Positions 18,037 through 27,073 of a stretch of DNA of 64,000 nucleotides are shown here, one piece after another. The stretch covers positions 3,534,001 to 3,598,000 of the forward strand of contig OZ245048.1 of the NCBI GenBank assembly GCA_965224435.1, written 5' to 3'. The notes under the pieces are model-generated. The model was not told where the DNA came from. It did not search any database and saw only the letters and a program-made list of their open reading frames with translations. The position numbers and the translations under genes are program-made. The first letter of the stretch is position 1, and each line of letters starts with the position of its first letter. Source of the DNA: JAJRQY01 sp965224435. GTDB taxonomy: Bacteria; Actinomycetota; Acidimicrobiia; Acidimicrobiales; SZUA-35.

Positions 18037-19328
18037 ACCTTGCTCCGGAATCGACCAAGGTGCTGACCCATTCGCTGCAGAGTGGGTTCCAGCGGCTCAT
18101 CGGGATTCCACGAGATCACCACTACGCCCTGCTCAGCCAAGCTACGCCGAGTCACTTCTTTTCCGACACGAAACACCCGTTCAGCCAACACCGTTTGACC
18201 GGGCCCCGCAACTCCCGGCCCTGCAATCCCCGATGCTGTAGCCCCCGACGCTTGCATCTCGGGCTGGATGACTATGACTTCATGGCCTCGGCGGCGCAAG
18301 ACAACGAGGTCCTGTCGCACAACAGCTGAAATCAATGGAGAAATGCAGAACACGGTTGCGCCCCGAGGAATCCTCGCTATCGGCACCGTCTGCTGATCAC
18401 CGGCTCGACCCTGTAGAACAACAGTGGAGAGGAGAGCATCGACAATACTGTGGAGAGCCTGGCGTCCCAGCTCAGGTGGAAGCCACCTGACCCCAGCGCC
18501 GCGGTCAAGCACGCCAACCCGATCCATCGAGCGAAGGTGCCTTTGGGTCAGGGCAATCGCAGCGGTAACCGTCCATCGAAGCGACGTCTCCAGACCAGCA
18601 CCAATGTCCTGAACAGAATCGACGAAGATCACGATGTCGGCAGACTGGTCCGGGTGCCGCTCTAACACCATTGGTGTTCCTCGTCTGGCGGATAGACGGC
18701 TATGAATCATGCGAACTGGATCGCCTGGCCGGTAGGGACGAACTTCGGCCAGTTCAGTTCCACCACCCCGTCGCTTACTCCGATGATCACCGGTCACCTG
18801 GCGTGTCTTTGCTAACGGGATGAGGCTGGTGAGGCGTTCTGTTGGCGGATGGACCCTGACTCGATTGGCAACGGCGATGTGTTGCACACGCTCGGTCAAG
18901 CCGAGTCGGTCCCGTCCAACAATGGTGATCCACTGTGGCCCGGTCACACCCCAGCGGTTGGCTACAAACTCGATCTTCATTTCTCGAACCGCGTTCGCGG
19001 GCAGGCTGCCAACCCTCCGCAGGGTTCCGACCGGCGTAAGTACGGCAGGAATCTGCACCTCAACCTCGAACCACGGCACGGGCCGAGATGAGGAGACCAC
19101 CATGCTCAACACGATGTTGTCACCTTCAACGACTCGTGTGCTGGACAACGCGATCTCGTCTATCGACGCGTGGGGCCACCAACCATCAACGAAGCTGAAG
19201 ACGAGCGCCCAGATGAATGGCAATCCCAAAGCGAGCGGCTCAACCTCCTTGACGAGCACGGCAAGGAACACGCTGCCCCATCCCAGGACAGCGCATAGCC
19301 AAAACCGGCCGGTCAGATGCTGGCTCAT
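18033..19328 (-). CDS. DUF58 domain protein
   Basis: A 431-residue protein. Two N-terminal membrane helices (about residues 8-45) are followed by a beta-rich extracytoplasmic part and the DUF58 core, recognisable by KRRGGGTELAEVRPYRPGDP and the following histidine-serine segment around residues 185-215. A VWA-like fold follows, with the strand DIVIFVDSV. DUF58 proteins are encoded beside MoxR ATPases and are believed to be clients or adaptors in assembly of envelope or metal-containing complexes. It overlaps both neighbours by four bases, so it is co-translated with MoxR. Confidence 0.9.
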   Translation of the reverse strand: MSQHLTGRFWLCAVLGWGSVFLAVLVKEVEPLALGLPFIWALVFSFVDGWWPHASIDEIALSSTRVVEGDNIVLSMVVSSSRPVPWFEVEVQIPAVLTPVGTLRRVGSLPANAVREMKIEFVANRWGVTGPQWITIVGRDRLGLTERVQHIAVANRVRVHPPTERLTSLIPLAKTRQVTGDHRSKRRGGGTELAEVRPYRPGDPVRMIHSRLSARRGTPMVLERHPDQSADIVIFVDSVQDIGAGLETSLRWTVTAAIALTQRHLRSMDRVGVLDRGAGVRWLPPELGRQALHSIVDALLSTVVLQGRAGDQQTVPIARIPRGATVFCISPLISAVVRQDLVVLRRRGHEVIVIQPEMQASGATASGIAGPGVAGPGQTVLAERVFRVGKEVTRRSLAEQGVVVISWNPDEPLEPTLQRMGQHLGRFRSKV

Positions 19329-20644
19329 GCCCCCATTTGCTGGGGAGACGGTGGGGATGAGGGCGACAGTGAGGGTGCGGGTGGTGTCGGCTGGGCCTGC
19401 GGCGAAGCCCAGGACGGAGCCGGTGCTGGCTGGGTGGCCGGTGTTGCTTGAGCCTGAGCCTGTTGAGGCATCTGATTCGTCGGCTGTCCAGAATCCGGCG
19501 GAACGGGCTGGACCGGATGTGCTGTCTGCACTGTCTGCACTGGCTGTGCTGTCTGTGCGGGTTGCACCGGTACCTGATTGGCGGCATGTGAGTCATCAGC
19601 CGCATCGGTAGCAACGGGTGCTGGGACTTGCTGCAGCACCTCCGCAATCACCTGTTCTGGCTTCACTCCGCGCACCCACTGGTCAGGCAGCAGAAGAATT
19701 CGATGGGCGAGGACAGGTATCGCCAGCGCCTTGACATCATCAGGCAGGACAAAGTTTCGACCGGCCATGGCGGCTTTGGCTCGGGTGGCTTTCAGCAATC
19801 CCAATGATCCACGGGGGCTCGCGCCCGCGATCGTGCGAGTACTGGCCCGAGTTGCTTCGACCAGTTCGACGATATAGCGGGCCACCGGCTCGCTGACATG
19901 AACCGTCTCCACCAACTTCTGGAGTTGCACAACATGCTCGGAAGTAAGGACTTGGTCTAGAGCCAAGCGTTCGGTCTGACGTTCCGCCCGCTTCAGGATC
20001 AGGGAGATCTCGTCCTCAGTGGTTGGGTAGCCAATCCCGGTTCGGACCAGGAAGCGATCCATCTGGGCCTCAGGCAGCGGATAGGTGCCTTCGGATTCGA
20101 TCGGGTTTTGGGTTCCAATCACCATGAACGGCTTTGGCAATGGGCGCGTCTCGCCATCTACGGTGACCTGACGCTCCTCCATGGCCTCCAGCAGTGCCGA
20201 CTGGGTCTTTGGCGGGGCCCGGTTGATCTCATCCCCCAGGACGAGATTGGCGAAGATTGGGCCCGGCTTGAACTCGACCCCACCTTGAGTATTTCCGCCG
20301 GTGAACACGGCGGCCCCGGTGATGTCGGCTGGGATCAGGTCGGGAGTGAACTGAATTCGGGAGAATCCCAGACCTGATGCTTCAGCTAGGGCCCGGGCCG
20401 TCGCGGTCTTGGCTACCCCAGGCACATCTTCCAGGAGTACATGGCCATCAGCCAGCAGAGCGGTGACGATGAGTTCCATCGTTTGCCGCTTGCCGACAAT
20501 GGCCCGTTCCATCTGATTGACGAGATTTTCACTCGCAACCTGAACATCAGCAACTGAGGGAGCACTTCTTGCAGCGTCACTGATCGTGGTGCTATCAGTT
20601 GCAGCGCTACTGATAGCAGTGTTCGTCGTGTTGTTGTCCATCAA
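19325..20644 (-). CDS. MoxR-family AAA+ ATPase with a Pro/Gln-rich tail
   Basis: A 439-residue protein. The AAA+ core (about residues 40-345) has the P-loop EDVPGVAKTATA, Walker B LGDEINRAPPKTQSALLEAM and the sensor region VIGTQNPIESEGTYPLPEA, all characteristic of MoxR. The P-loop reads VPGVAKT, a variant common in this family. Residues about 346-439 form a low-complexity tail with repeated PVQ/QTVQT and many Pro, Gln, Ala and Ser, which the core family lacks. MoxR acts as a chaperone-like ATPase with VWA/DUF58 partners. It lies in the leftward operon between a small membrane-anchored protein and DUF58. Confidence 0.92.
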   Translation of the reverse strand: MMDNNTTNTAISSAATDSTTISDAARSAPSVADVQVASENLVNQMERAIVGKRQTMELIVTALLADGHVLLEDVPGVAKTATARALAEASGLGFSRIQFTPDLIPADITGAAVFTGGNTQGGVEFKPGPIFANLVLGDEINRAPPKTQSALLEAMEERQVTVDGETRPLPKPFMVIGTQNPIESEGTYPLPEAQMDRFLVRTGIGYPTTEDEISLILKRAERQTERLALDQVLTSEHVVQLQKLVETVHVSEPVARYIVELVEATRASTRTIAGASPRGSLGLLKATRAKAAMAGRNFVLPDDVKALAIPVLAHRILLLPDQWVRGVKPEQVIAEVLQQVPAPVATDAADDSHAANQVPVQPAQTAQPVQTVQTAHPVQPVPPDSGQPTNQMPQQAQAQATPATQPAPAPSWASPQAQPTPPAPSLSPSSPPSPQQMGA

Positions 20645-20658
20645 GGGGCGCCGTCCGT

Positions 20659-20684
20659 CTTGTGATTCGAGCTCGTGATTCGGG
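20659..20684. repeat. Two 13-bp direct repeats before the MoxR start
   Basis: CTTGTGATTCGAG and CTCGTGATTCGGG lie head to tail between the small membrane-anchored gene and moxR, 11 of 13 positions identical. They probably arose by local duplication; no function is evident. Confidence 0.5.
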
Positions 20685-20689
20685 CTTTG

Positions 20690-21073
20690 CTAATAGAGGC
20701 CTGAGTGATCTATCGGAGATTGGTGGTCAACCGTGAGTGGCCCAAGTTCAAGCTGTTGTTCCAGACGAGCAACCAAGACTTCAACTGCATGCTCCGAGGT
20801 TCCCAACGTCTGCGAAGAATCAAGCCCGACCGAGTGGCAATAGCCACGCACAAGGGTCAGGGTGTGTTCTGGGTTGCCCTTGAGATTGGCAGCAATCGAG
20901 GTGACATCCCAAGCTTGTGACTTGAGCCCATGCACATCTTGAACAATAGTCACCATCGGCCCTGCCGATTGTGACCCCAAGGCCAGCTTGTTGCGAGTGA
21001 CCAGCGCATAGACCACGACCACACTGATGGCGAGGAATGCCACAAGAGGAAAGAGTTCTGCGACAGCACTCAT
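20690..21073 (-). CDS. Membrane-anchored small protein of the MoxR operon
   Basis: A 127-residue protein with one N-terminal hydrophobic helix (about residues 6-25) and a soluble remainder with predicted helices. No Pfam family recognised. Position between the DUF4129 and MoxR genes, in the same direction with gaps of 60 and 45 bases, suggests a role in the same membrane assembly. Confidence 0.6.
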   Translation of the reverse strand: MSAVAELFPLVAFLAISVVVVYALVTRNKLALGSQSAGPMVTIVQDVHGLKSQAWDVTSIAANLKGNPEHTLTLVRGYCHSVGLDSSQTLGTSEHAVEVLVARLEQQLELGPLTVDHQSPIDHSGLY

Positions 21074-21083
21074 CGGAAAGACC

Positions 21084-21145
21084 TGCTCACGAAAATGACC
21101 TGCTCACTGAAACGCTGCTCACTGAAACGCTGCTCATTGAAACGC
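21084..21145. repeat. 15-bp tandem repeat spanning the DUF4129 stop codon
   Basis: Three units of 15 bases (21101-21115, 21116-21130, 21131-21145; the first two identical, the third with one change) plus a degenerate partial unit at 21084-21100. Read on the minus strand each full unit is GCG TTT CAR TGA GCA, so the gene's last codons and its stop are repeated in frame. The array occupies nearly the whole gap to the next gene. Confidence 0.8.
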
Positions 21146-22240
21146 CCGCTGAACCAGGTTGCGTAGTTCCTCCACAGCTTGATCCCGTTGCTCACTACTT
21201 GCGACCTGGTCGCCGAAGCGGATGGCGCTATAGCGGTTGGTAAGAGTTCGCAAGATAGAAGCCAGCTCAGGCTGTGTTGTCGCTACTGAGTCACACCATT
21301 CGAAGGGAGTTTGCTCTGAGTGGCGGGGAATCAGTTGGCCCATGCCTTGCTCGGCGTAGGCGTAGACCTGGCGAATGGCTTGGGTCGGATCAGGGTTGGC
21401 CAAAAGCTCAGCGAGGTATGCCTCAAACGCTTCCCAAGTTGTTGCTTGGCGATGTCCGGCGGCTTCGACTCGGGCGAGCACCGGCCCTTCACGAAGGTGG
21501 AACTTCGGCTTCATGGCGACAAACCACCAAACAGTTCCCGCTATTGCCAGCAGTGCGATCAGGATGATGACCAGATTTCGACCACTCGGGATCCAGCCAG
21601 CACCGCCTGCCCCTCGGTCAGGGTCCTCAGATAGTGCCTGCTGATCAGCACTATCGCCTTCAACAAACTCAATATCGGTATCTCGGGCGCTTAGCCCGTC
21701 ACCAAGATCGATTCGGCCATCAGAATCTCGGTCAAGCCCCAAGTCGTTGCCGTTTCCGTCGACTGCCTGGATGCCATTCTCGCCCACCTGTATCTGGGTA
21801 ACTGACCCATCGGACTGGATCAGGGAGAATCCGCCATCAGCAGTGGGGACAAGAGTTGTTTCGCCGGAAACATCATCACCGGGGGCGAAAGGAGTGAACG
21901 TGCCGTCGTCGTTAACAACAAAACCGGCGATATTTCCGTCCGGGTCCGGTTCAAACACCATGGTCTGGATGTCGCCGTCAGAGTCTCGACCAAGGACTTC
22001 TCCATCGTTCAGACTGAACTCAACGACTTCACCGTCAGCAGTCTCAAAGAAGAGCCGGGTGGCGTCTTGGTCCTCGAACTTCTCCTGCTGGATCTGCTCA
22101 ACCTTGACGCGATCAATGAACCCTTGTCTCGATTCGGTGTCAATAGCCAGTGACGCCAGCACAAGGACCAAGAGGGCCGCCGGAATCGCCAACCATCGCA
22201 TCCACGGAGGGGGTCCCTCATTGACTACAACTGGTTGCAC
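21134..22240 (-). CDS. DUF4129 membrane protein with acidic Ca-binding-like region
   Basis: A 368-residue protein. It has a membrane helix at about residues 15-34, a large extracytoplasmic region very rich in Asp and Gly, a second helix at about 222-242 and a C-terminal cytoplasmic DUF4129 domain (EAYLAELLANPDPTQAIRQV onward). The outer region has many D-x-D-G turns and one DRDSDGRIDLGD loop resembling a calcium-binding EF-hand-like or dockerin loop. DUF4129 proteins accompany MoxR and DUF58. It is the first gene of the operon. The GTG start at 22240 lacks a good ribosome site; an ATG 13 codons further in is an alternative. Confidence 0.8.
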   Translation of the reverse strand: MQPVVVNEGPPPWMRWLAIPAALLVLVLASLAIDTESRQGFIDRVKVEQIQQEKFEDQDATRLFFETADGEVVEFSLNDGEVLGRDSDGDIQTMVFEPDPDGNIAGFVVNDDGTFTPFAPGDDVSGETTLVPTADGGFSLIQSDGSVTQIQVGENGIQAVDGNGNDLGLDRDSDGRIDLGDGLSARDTDIEFVEGDSADQQALSEDPDRGAGGAGWIPSGRNLVIILIALLAIAGTVWWFVAMKPKFHLREGPVLARVEAAGHRQATTWEAFEAYLAELLANPDPTQAIRQVYAYAEQGMGQLIPRHSEQTPFEWCDSVATTQPELASILRTLTNRYSAIRFGDQVASSEQRDQAVEELRNLVQRAFQ

Positions 22241-22261
22241 TACACAAGAGTGTCGGCGATG

Positions 22262-22288
22262 GATGAGGCCTCCTTAAGTCGCCTCATC
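22262..22288 (-). terminator. Hairpin after the NicX-like operon
   Basis: A perfect 8-bp stem GATGAGGC/GCCTCATC with an 11-base loop, placed 58 bases after the stop of the NicX-like gene and before the DUF4129 operon on the same strand. There is no T run, so it is a weak terminator candidate. Confidence 0.4.
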
Positions 22289-22345
22289 AGAAATCGGCAC
22301 AACACCGCTCCGAACTCGGTTCCGTTTGCCTGCTTGCTTTGGCGA

Positions 22346-23413
22346 CTACTCGAACAGTTTGTCCTGAAGTACACCATCGATCACAACGGGAACGCCGTCA
22401 AGCTCGACGGTGTGGTTACGCAGTGGTAGATCAAAGTGTCCACGACAGAACCGATTGGCAGCCTCGTTTGCTCCCGTTGAATACAAGAAGTTCCCACTGA
22501 AGGCCCGCAGCTCGGTCCCATTGATCTGGCTCTTATCCCACATGGGCAACACATCCCAGCGCGCACCAGGGTTCATGCCGAATCCGACATGACTGGTGGC
22601 GTAGGCATCTTTTTCGCCAAACGAGCCAAGATAGGAGGCGAACAGTTCGGCATCAAAGCTGTTGCCATCTCCGGAAACCCCATCAGCCCCCGTGATCGAG
22701 ACAATGTGATCATTCTCGATGGTGAGCACGATCTCGGAACGAACATATTCCTTGAACGTTAGGTTCATGTCACCTGGTGCCATGACGACGGTTCCGTTCA
22801 CGGTTCCGGCCTTGGGGAAGGCCAGAACTAGGCCTCCGGGCCAGTGGGCGATATCGCCAGGCTCGGTGGTTGCTCCCCACGAAGCAGCAACAAAGGCGTC
22901 AGTCAGATCGATCGTCAGGTCGGTCCCCGCTGGTGACGTCGCCCGCATCACCTTGGTGGAGCGCATCATGTCGGCGGCTCGATTGACCTGACCCCTCAGA
23001 GCCGGGTCATTGCCAAGACGTTCGTAGTTTTCCGGATGCTCGTTCGAGATCATGAGCACTCGACAGCCATTGCTCAGGATGTCGCCAAGTTCGACGGCAT
23101 GAACTAATCCTTCAACGGTGCAGTCAGCCACGAAAGTTGCCGCGGCTAAACCAGCAACCGCTGCCGGGTGACTGGACAGGGCTTGCGATGCGCCGGTTGA
23201 TCTGATCGGAACCGGGCCACGGTTGGGTGGTGTGTCCATCACGAAATGAGCCACATGAAGGCCCATCGAGCCCAGTGCTAGCCGAGCCGTCTCCACCAGC
23301 TCTGGCCGACTAGCTGTCTCGGACAATAAGACGACAGCGTCGTCAGCCGAGACCTCACACAGTTCGAACTGCTGCACGAACCGCTCGATCCAATTCCACT
23401 CAACACGCGTCAT
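22346..23413 (-). CDS. NicX-like (M29-fold) ring-cleaving dioxygenase
   Basis: A 355-residue protein of the M29-peptidase-like fold. It resembles 2,5-dihydroxypyridine 5,6-dioxygenase (NicX) rather than aminopeptidase T. Candidate iron ligands are H275 (SHVGFGMNPGARWD), H326 and D328 (RGHFDLPLRN), whose order and spacing match the His-His-Asp triad I recall for NicX. NicX opens dihydroxylated pyridine rings with O2 to N-formylmaleamate. Here it is the last gene of a leftward operon with two flavoproteins, 36 bases after the acyl-CoA dehydrogenase-like gene. The exact ring substrate is unknown; family and likely iron site are reasonably sure. Confidence 0.72.
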   Translation of the reverse strand: MTRVEWNWIERFVQQFELCEVSADDAVVLLSETASRPELVETARLALGSMGLHVAHFVMDTPPNRGPVPIRSTGASQALSSHPAAVAGLAAATFVADCTVEGLVHAVELGDILSNGCRVLMISNEHPENYERLGNDPALRGQVNRAADMMRSTKVMRATSPAGTDLTIDLTDAFVAASWGATTEPGDIAHWPGGLVLAFPKAGTVNGTVVMAPGDMNLTFKEYVRSEIVLTIENDHIVSITGADGVSGDGNSFDAELFASYLGSFGEKDAYATSHVGFGMNPGARWDVLPMWDKSQINGTELRAFSGNFLYSTGANEAANRFCRGHFDLPLRNHTVELDGVPVVIDGVLQDKLFE

Positions 23414-23449
23414 GACTCAAGCTCCGTTGCTTTCCGGCACCGGTCTTTC

Positions 23450-24655
23450 TCATGCACCGGCATGGTACTTCGTTTGCTCGTCATCGTAGATTCCGTAGCG
23501 CGCCAGTCGACCGAGCAAGACTTCGACTCCCCAAGGAAGCATGGTGGCACCACAACGAGCATCACGATACATCCGCTCCAGGGGATACTTCTTCAACAGG
23601 GAGCGGCCTCCGCAAACACGGATGGCCATAGACGCGACCTCAGGAGCATTGTCCATCGAGGTCAGAACCGAGATCCAAGCCCGACGCAACTTCTCTGGGT
23701 CCGGGTCAATGGCTGCCTCTCGGATAACAGAGTGAAGCTGTGTTCGGGCGTGTTCGTATTGGATCTGCATCTGGGCCCAGCCAGCCTGCTTTGCTGCAAC
23801 ATCTCGCCGCGCGCTCGGGCCCGCATCACCCCGAAGATAAGACTCGGTGAAGTCGAGAATGCCGCGCATCAAGCCAACGTAGGCAAACGACAGCGTCATA
23901 TAGAAGTAGGGGAAGTGCTCCGCTGCCTTGTCAAAGCCGCCGGGAGGAAGCAGTTCGTTCTCCGAGGGAACAAAGACATCCTTGAAGATCAGGTCCATCG
24001 AGACCGTGCCCCGCATGCCAAGCGGATTCCAGTCACCGTCGATAGTGACACCCTCGGCATCAGCGTCAATGGACAGGAACCGAACAGTCGGGTCGCCAGG
24101 CACCACGCAGATGACATTGTGGCGGTTGGCTGAACCAGCTAAGGAGGCAAAGATTTTCTTGCCGTTAACCACGAATCCACCGCCAACGGGAGTAGCCGTG
24201 GTGGCAATACCTGTTGTCGCTCCGGTGGAGATTCCTTCGGAGAAAGGCTGGGCATGAATGTCGCCGTTCTCGACCACTCCCTTGTACATGACCTTGCGAC
24301 GCTCGTCGTGCAGGGCTCGTTCTTCATCAGTGAAGTCCAACACATCGGCGATCGGGCCAGTCAGCAACATGGTGGCCGTGTGCATATTGAAGGTCAGTGC
24401 AGTCGAGCCACAGTGGCGACCGATCTCTTCGGCTACCAGGGCATAGCTGGCAAAGTCAGCGCCGAGGCCTCCCTGGTCTTCAGGGATACACAGGGCAAGG
24501 AACCCGATATCACGAAGGTCGGCAAAGTTGCCGGTCGGAAATGCAGCATCGATGTCGGTCTGGATCGCACGCTCTTTGAACTTGGGACCAAGCTTGGCCA
24601 CCATCGCCACTAGCTCACGTTGACGATCAGTTGGCCATGCATTGCTATCTGTCAT
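23450..24655 (-). CDS. Acyl-CoA dehydrogenase-fold flavoprotein, possibly a monooxygenase
   Basis: A 401-residue protein with the acyl-CoA dehydrogenase N-terminal, middle and C-terminal domains (GFLALCIPEDQGGLGADFAS near residues 52-71, AMAIRVCGGRSLLKKYPLER in the last part). The usual EGT motif that holds the catalytic glutamate is replaced near the C-terminus by RCGATMLPWGVEV. It may therefore not be a classical dehydrogenase; related DszC- or HpaB-like proteins with this fold are flavin-dependent monooxygenases. It sits between the bifunctional monooxygenase-reductase and the NicX-like gene in one operon. Function uncertain, fold secure. Confidence 0.8.
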   Translation of the reverse strand: MTDSNAWPTDRQRELVAMVAKLGPKFKERAIQTDIDAAFPTGNFADLRDIGFLALCIPEDQGGLGADFASYALVAEEIGRHCGSTALTFNMHTATMLLTGPIADVLDFTDEERALHDERRKVMYKGVVENGDIHAQPFSEGISTGATTGIATTATPVGGGFVVNGKKIFASLAGSANRHNVICVVPGDPTVRFLSIDADAEGVTIDGDWNPLGMRGTVSMDLIFKDVFVPSENELLPPGGFDKAAEHFPYFYMTLSFAYVGLMRGILDFTESYLRGDAGPSARRDVAAKQAGWAQMQIQYEHARTQLHSVIREAAIDPDPEKLRRAWISVLTSMDNAPEVASMAIRVCGGRSLLKKYPLERMYRDARCGATMLPWGVEVLLGRLARYGIYDDEQTKYHAGA

Positions 24656-24702
24656 ATCGACTCGTTCTCCTGAGTTTTGTTCTCGGTGTGACTGCTACGT
24701 AT

Positions 24703-24743
24703 CCGGTAATTACTGGTACTTCGATTGACTCGACGATTACCGG
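24703..24743. promoter_or_regulatory. Inverted repeat CCGGTAAT/ATTACCGG
   Basis: CCGGTAAT at 24703-24710 and ATTACCGG at 24736-24743 form a perfect 8-bp inverted repeat 25 bases apart, in the 93-base gap between the bifunctional oxygenase gene and the acyl-CoA dehydrogenase-like gene. It may be an internal operator or RNA stem. Confidence 0.35.
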
Positions 24744-24748
24744 TCGAT

Positions 24749-27073
24749 CTAGTGAAGGTCGGACTTGGTAAAAGTCGGAGCTTGCTCACGGCGTCGAGCG
24801 CTCTGGCCCGCCACATATTGGCGAGGCCACTCAAGTCCCTCATAGCCCTGGTCCAATGCCGCATTCATGGTCCAATACGGATCGATCAGGTGCGGGCGGG
24901 CCAAGGCACAAAGATCGGCACGGCCAGCAACCAGGATGGTGTTGACATCATCCACACTGGCCACTCCACCAACAGTCATGGTCGGGATCCCGGCTTGCAA
25001 ACGGATGCGTTCGGCAAAGGGAACCTGATAGAGACGGCCGTATTGAGGATCGCTGGCCGGATCAGTCTGGCCAGTCGAAACGTCGATCAGGTTGGCGCCG
25101 GCAGCGTGCAGTCCACGGGCGATCTCCAACGCATCGGCTTCTTCATTGCCGCCTTCAATCCAGTCAGTGGCCGAAATTCGGACAAACACCGGGCGATCGG
25201 CTGGCCATGCGTTGCGAACGGCTTTGATTACTCGCACCGGGAAACGGAGTCGATTCTCGATGGAGCCACCAAATTCATCGGTTCGTTTGTTCGTGATCGG
25301 ACTCAGGAAGCAGGCCAACAAGTAGCCGTGTGCGGCGTGAACTTCGACCAGATCAAAGCCAGCGGCCGCCGCTCGTTTGGTTGCGGCCACATAGTCGGCG
25401 ACAACCTGATCCATCTGATCTGTCGTCATTTCTTGCGGAGTCTGGCTGCCTTCGGCATAGGGAATTGGGGAAGCGGAGAGTAAGGGCCAGTTATCGCCAG
25501 CCTGATCGCCGTCCAGAGGTTCGTCCATGCCTTCCCACGCAACCTTGGTTGAACCCTTGCGTCCGGCATGTCCGATCTGGAGACCAATCTTTGACTGGGT
25601 TTCACCGTGGACGAAACCGACAATGCCCTTCCAGGCTTCGGTCTGCTCGTCATTCCAGATGCCGACACAGCCGGGGGTGATTCGGGCATCAGGACTGATG
25701 GCCGCCATCTCGGTCATGACCAAGCCAGCACCACCGACAGCCCTGCTGCCAAGGTGGACCTCGTGCCAGCGATCGGGCATGCCATTGCTCGCGCAGTACT
25801 GCGACATAGCCGATACGACCACCCGGTTCGGTAAGCGGAGACCACCTATCTCATAGGGATGGAACATCGGAGGAGTCTTCTTGTCCTCAGGACGAGTGGA
25901 TTTTGGCTGGTGCTGCCACCAATCCTCCAGCACGTCATCGATGAAGCTCTGATCTCGCATCGCCAGGTTGTCATAGGTCACCCGCAACGAGCGGGTCATC
26001 ATGGAGAAGTTGAATTGCTGAGCGGGCAAGCCCCAGCGCAGGCCAACGTCCTCAAACCAGTTCTGACTGGTTACCGCAGAACGCTGCAAAGAGTCAGCAC
26101 CCGGACGACGTTCGGCTTCATAGCGAGCCAGGGCTAACGGAATCGTGTCTTCGTGCTCAACCGCACTGGCTAAGGCAACCGCATCCTCCAAGGCAAGCTT
26201 GGTTCCCGAACCAATGGAGTAGTGGGCGGTGTGTACCGCATCTCCAATCAAGACCACATTGTCGAAGTACCAGTTCTTGTTGCTGACACCAGGGAATGCT
26301 CGCCAAACCGAAGCATTTGGAATCAAGGGGTGGCCATCCAGGTGTTCGGCAAAGATTGCTTCACAGGCACTGACCGCAAAGTCGTCGGTCTCGCCGGGAG
26401 CAAAGTTGCGATCAGCCGTGGCGTCGAGTCCAAGGCCACGCCAGGTGTCCCCGTCCATTTCGACAATAAAGGTACATAGTTCATCGTCGTAGGGATAGAC
26501 GTGGGCCTGCACGATGCCGTGCGGGGTCTCCTCGAAGAGGAAGGCGAAGCGGTCAAACTTCTGCTTGGTTCCAAGCCACATGAAGCGAGTGTCCGATACC
26601 GGCATGTCCAACTGGAATTCATCGGCCCAGGTTGTTCGCACCAAGCTGCTCAGTCCATCACAACCGACTACAAGGTCTGCATCGCGGTAGAGGTTGGGGT
26701 CACCAATCTCTGTGAGATAGCGGATCTCTACTCCAAGTTCGAGAGCACGCTCACCGAGGATCTGGAGGAGTCGAAGCCGCGACAGGGCAGCGAAACCATG
26801 ACCATCACTGGTAATCGTCTGACCCTTGGCCACGGTGTCCATTTGGGTCCAATAGCGCATTTCCGCTTCGATGGCGGCGATCGAAATCGGATCTCCGTCG
26901 GCAAAGTTGGCCAGCGTCTCATCGGAAAAGACGACACCAAACCCCCAGGTGAAGTCTGGTCCGCTTCGCTCGGTGACTCGGACCTGGCAGGTCGGGTCAG
27001 CCAGCTTCAGCAAGATGGCAGTGAACAACCCTCCGGGTCCACCGCCCAAGCACTCAACACGCATCCCCTTCAT
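24749..27073 (-). CDS. Bifunctional aminobenzoyl-CoA/salicylyl-CoA monooxygenase-reductase
   Basis: A 774-residue fusion. The N-terminal half is an FAD hydroxylase of the salicylate-hydroxylase type, with GGGPGG at residues 10-15 and VLIGDAVHTAHYSIGSGTKL near 270-290. The C-terminal half (about 400-774) is an Old Yellow Enzyme-type FMN barrel (PNRVVVSAMSQYCA, VEVHAAHGYLLACFLSP, NKRTDEFGGSIENR). This arrangement is known from 2-aminobenzoyl-CoA monooxygenase/reductase and salicylyl-CoA 5-hydroxylase fusions, which hydroxylate and then reduce the ring of an aryl-CoA ester. AAAGGGG precedes the ATG. It leads the leftward operon and faces the PaaX-type repressor gene. Confidence 0.85.
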   Translation of the reverse strand: MKGMRVECLGGGPGGLFTAILLKLADPTCQVRVTERSGPDFTWGFGVVFSDETLANFADGDPISIAAIEAEMRYWTQMDTVAKGQTITSDGHGFAALSRLRLLQILGERALELGVEIRYLTEIGDPNLYRDADLVVGCDGLSSLVRTTWADEFQLDMPVSDTRFMWLGTKQKFDRFAFLFEETPHGIVQAHVYPYDDELCTFIVEMDGDTWRGLGLDATADRNFAPGETDDFAVSACEAIFAEHLDGHPLIPNASVWRAFPGVSNKNWYFDNVVLIGDAVHTAHYSIGSGTKLALEDAVALASAVEHEDTIPLALARYEAERRPGADSLQRSAVTSQNWFEDVGLRWGLPAQQFNFSMMTRSLRVTYDNLAMRDQSFIDDVLEDWWQHQPKSTRPEDKKTPPMFHPYEIGGLRLPNRVVVSAMSQYCASNGMPDRWHEVHLGSRAVGGAGLVMTEMAAISPDARITPGCVGIWNDEQTEAWKGIVGFVHGETQSKIGLQIGHAGRKGSTKVAWEGMDEPLDGDQAGDNWPLLSASPIPYAEGSQTPQEMTTDQMDQVVADYVAATKRAAAAGFDLVEVHAAHGYLLACFLSPITNKRTDEFGGSIENRLRFPVRVIKAVRNAWPADRPVFVRISATDWIEGGNEEADALEIARGLHAAGANLIDVSTGQTDPASDPQYGRLYQVPFAERIRLQAGIPTMTVGGVASVDDVNTILVAGRADLCALARPHLIDPYWTMNAALDQGYEGLEWPRQYVAGQSARRREQAPTFTKSDLH

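Noticed and set aside
22346..23413. Aminopeptidase (M29) annotation
   Set aside because: The His-His-Asp spacing and gene context fit NicX-like dioxygenases better, and the M29 glutamate ligands are not evident.
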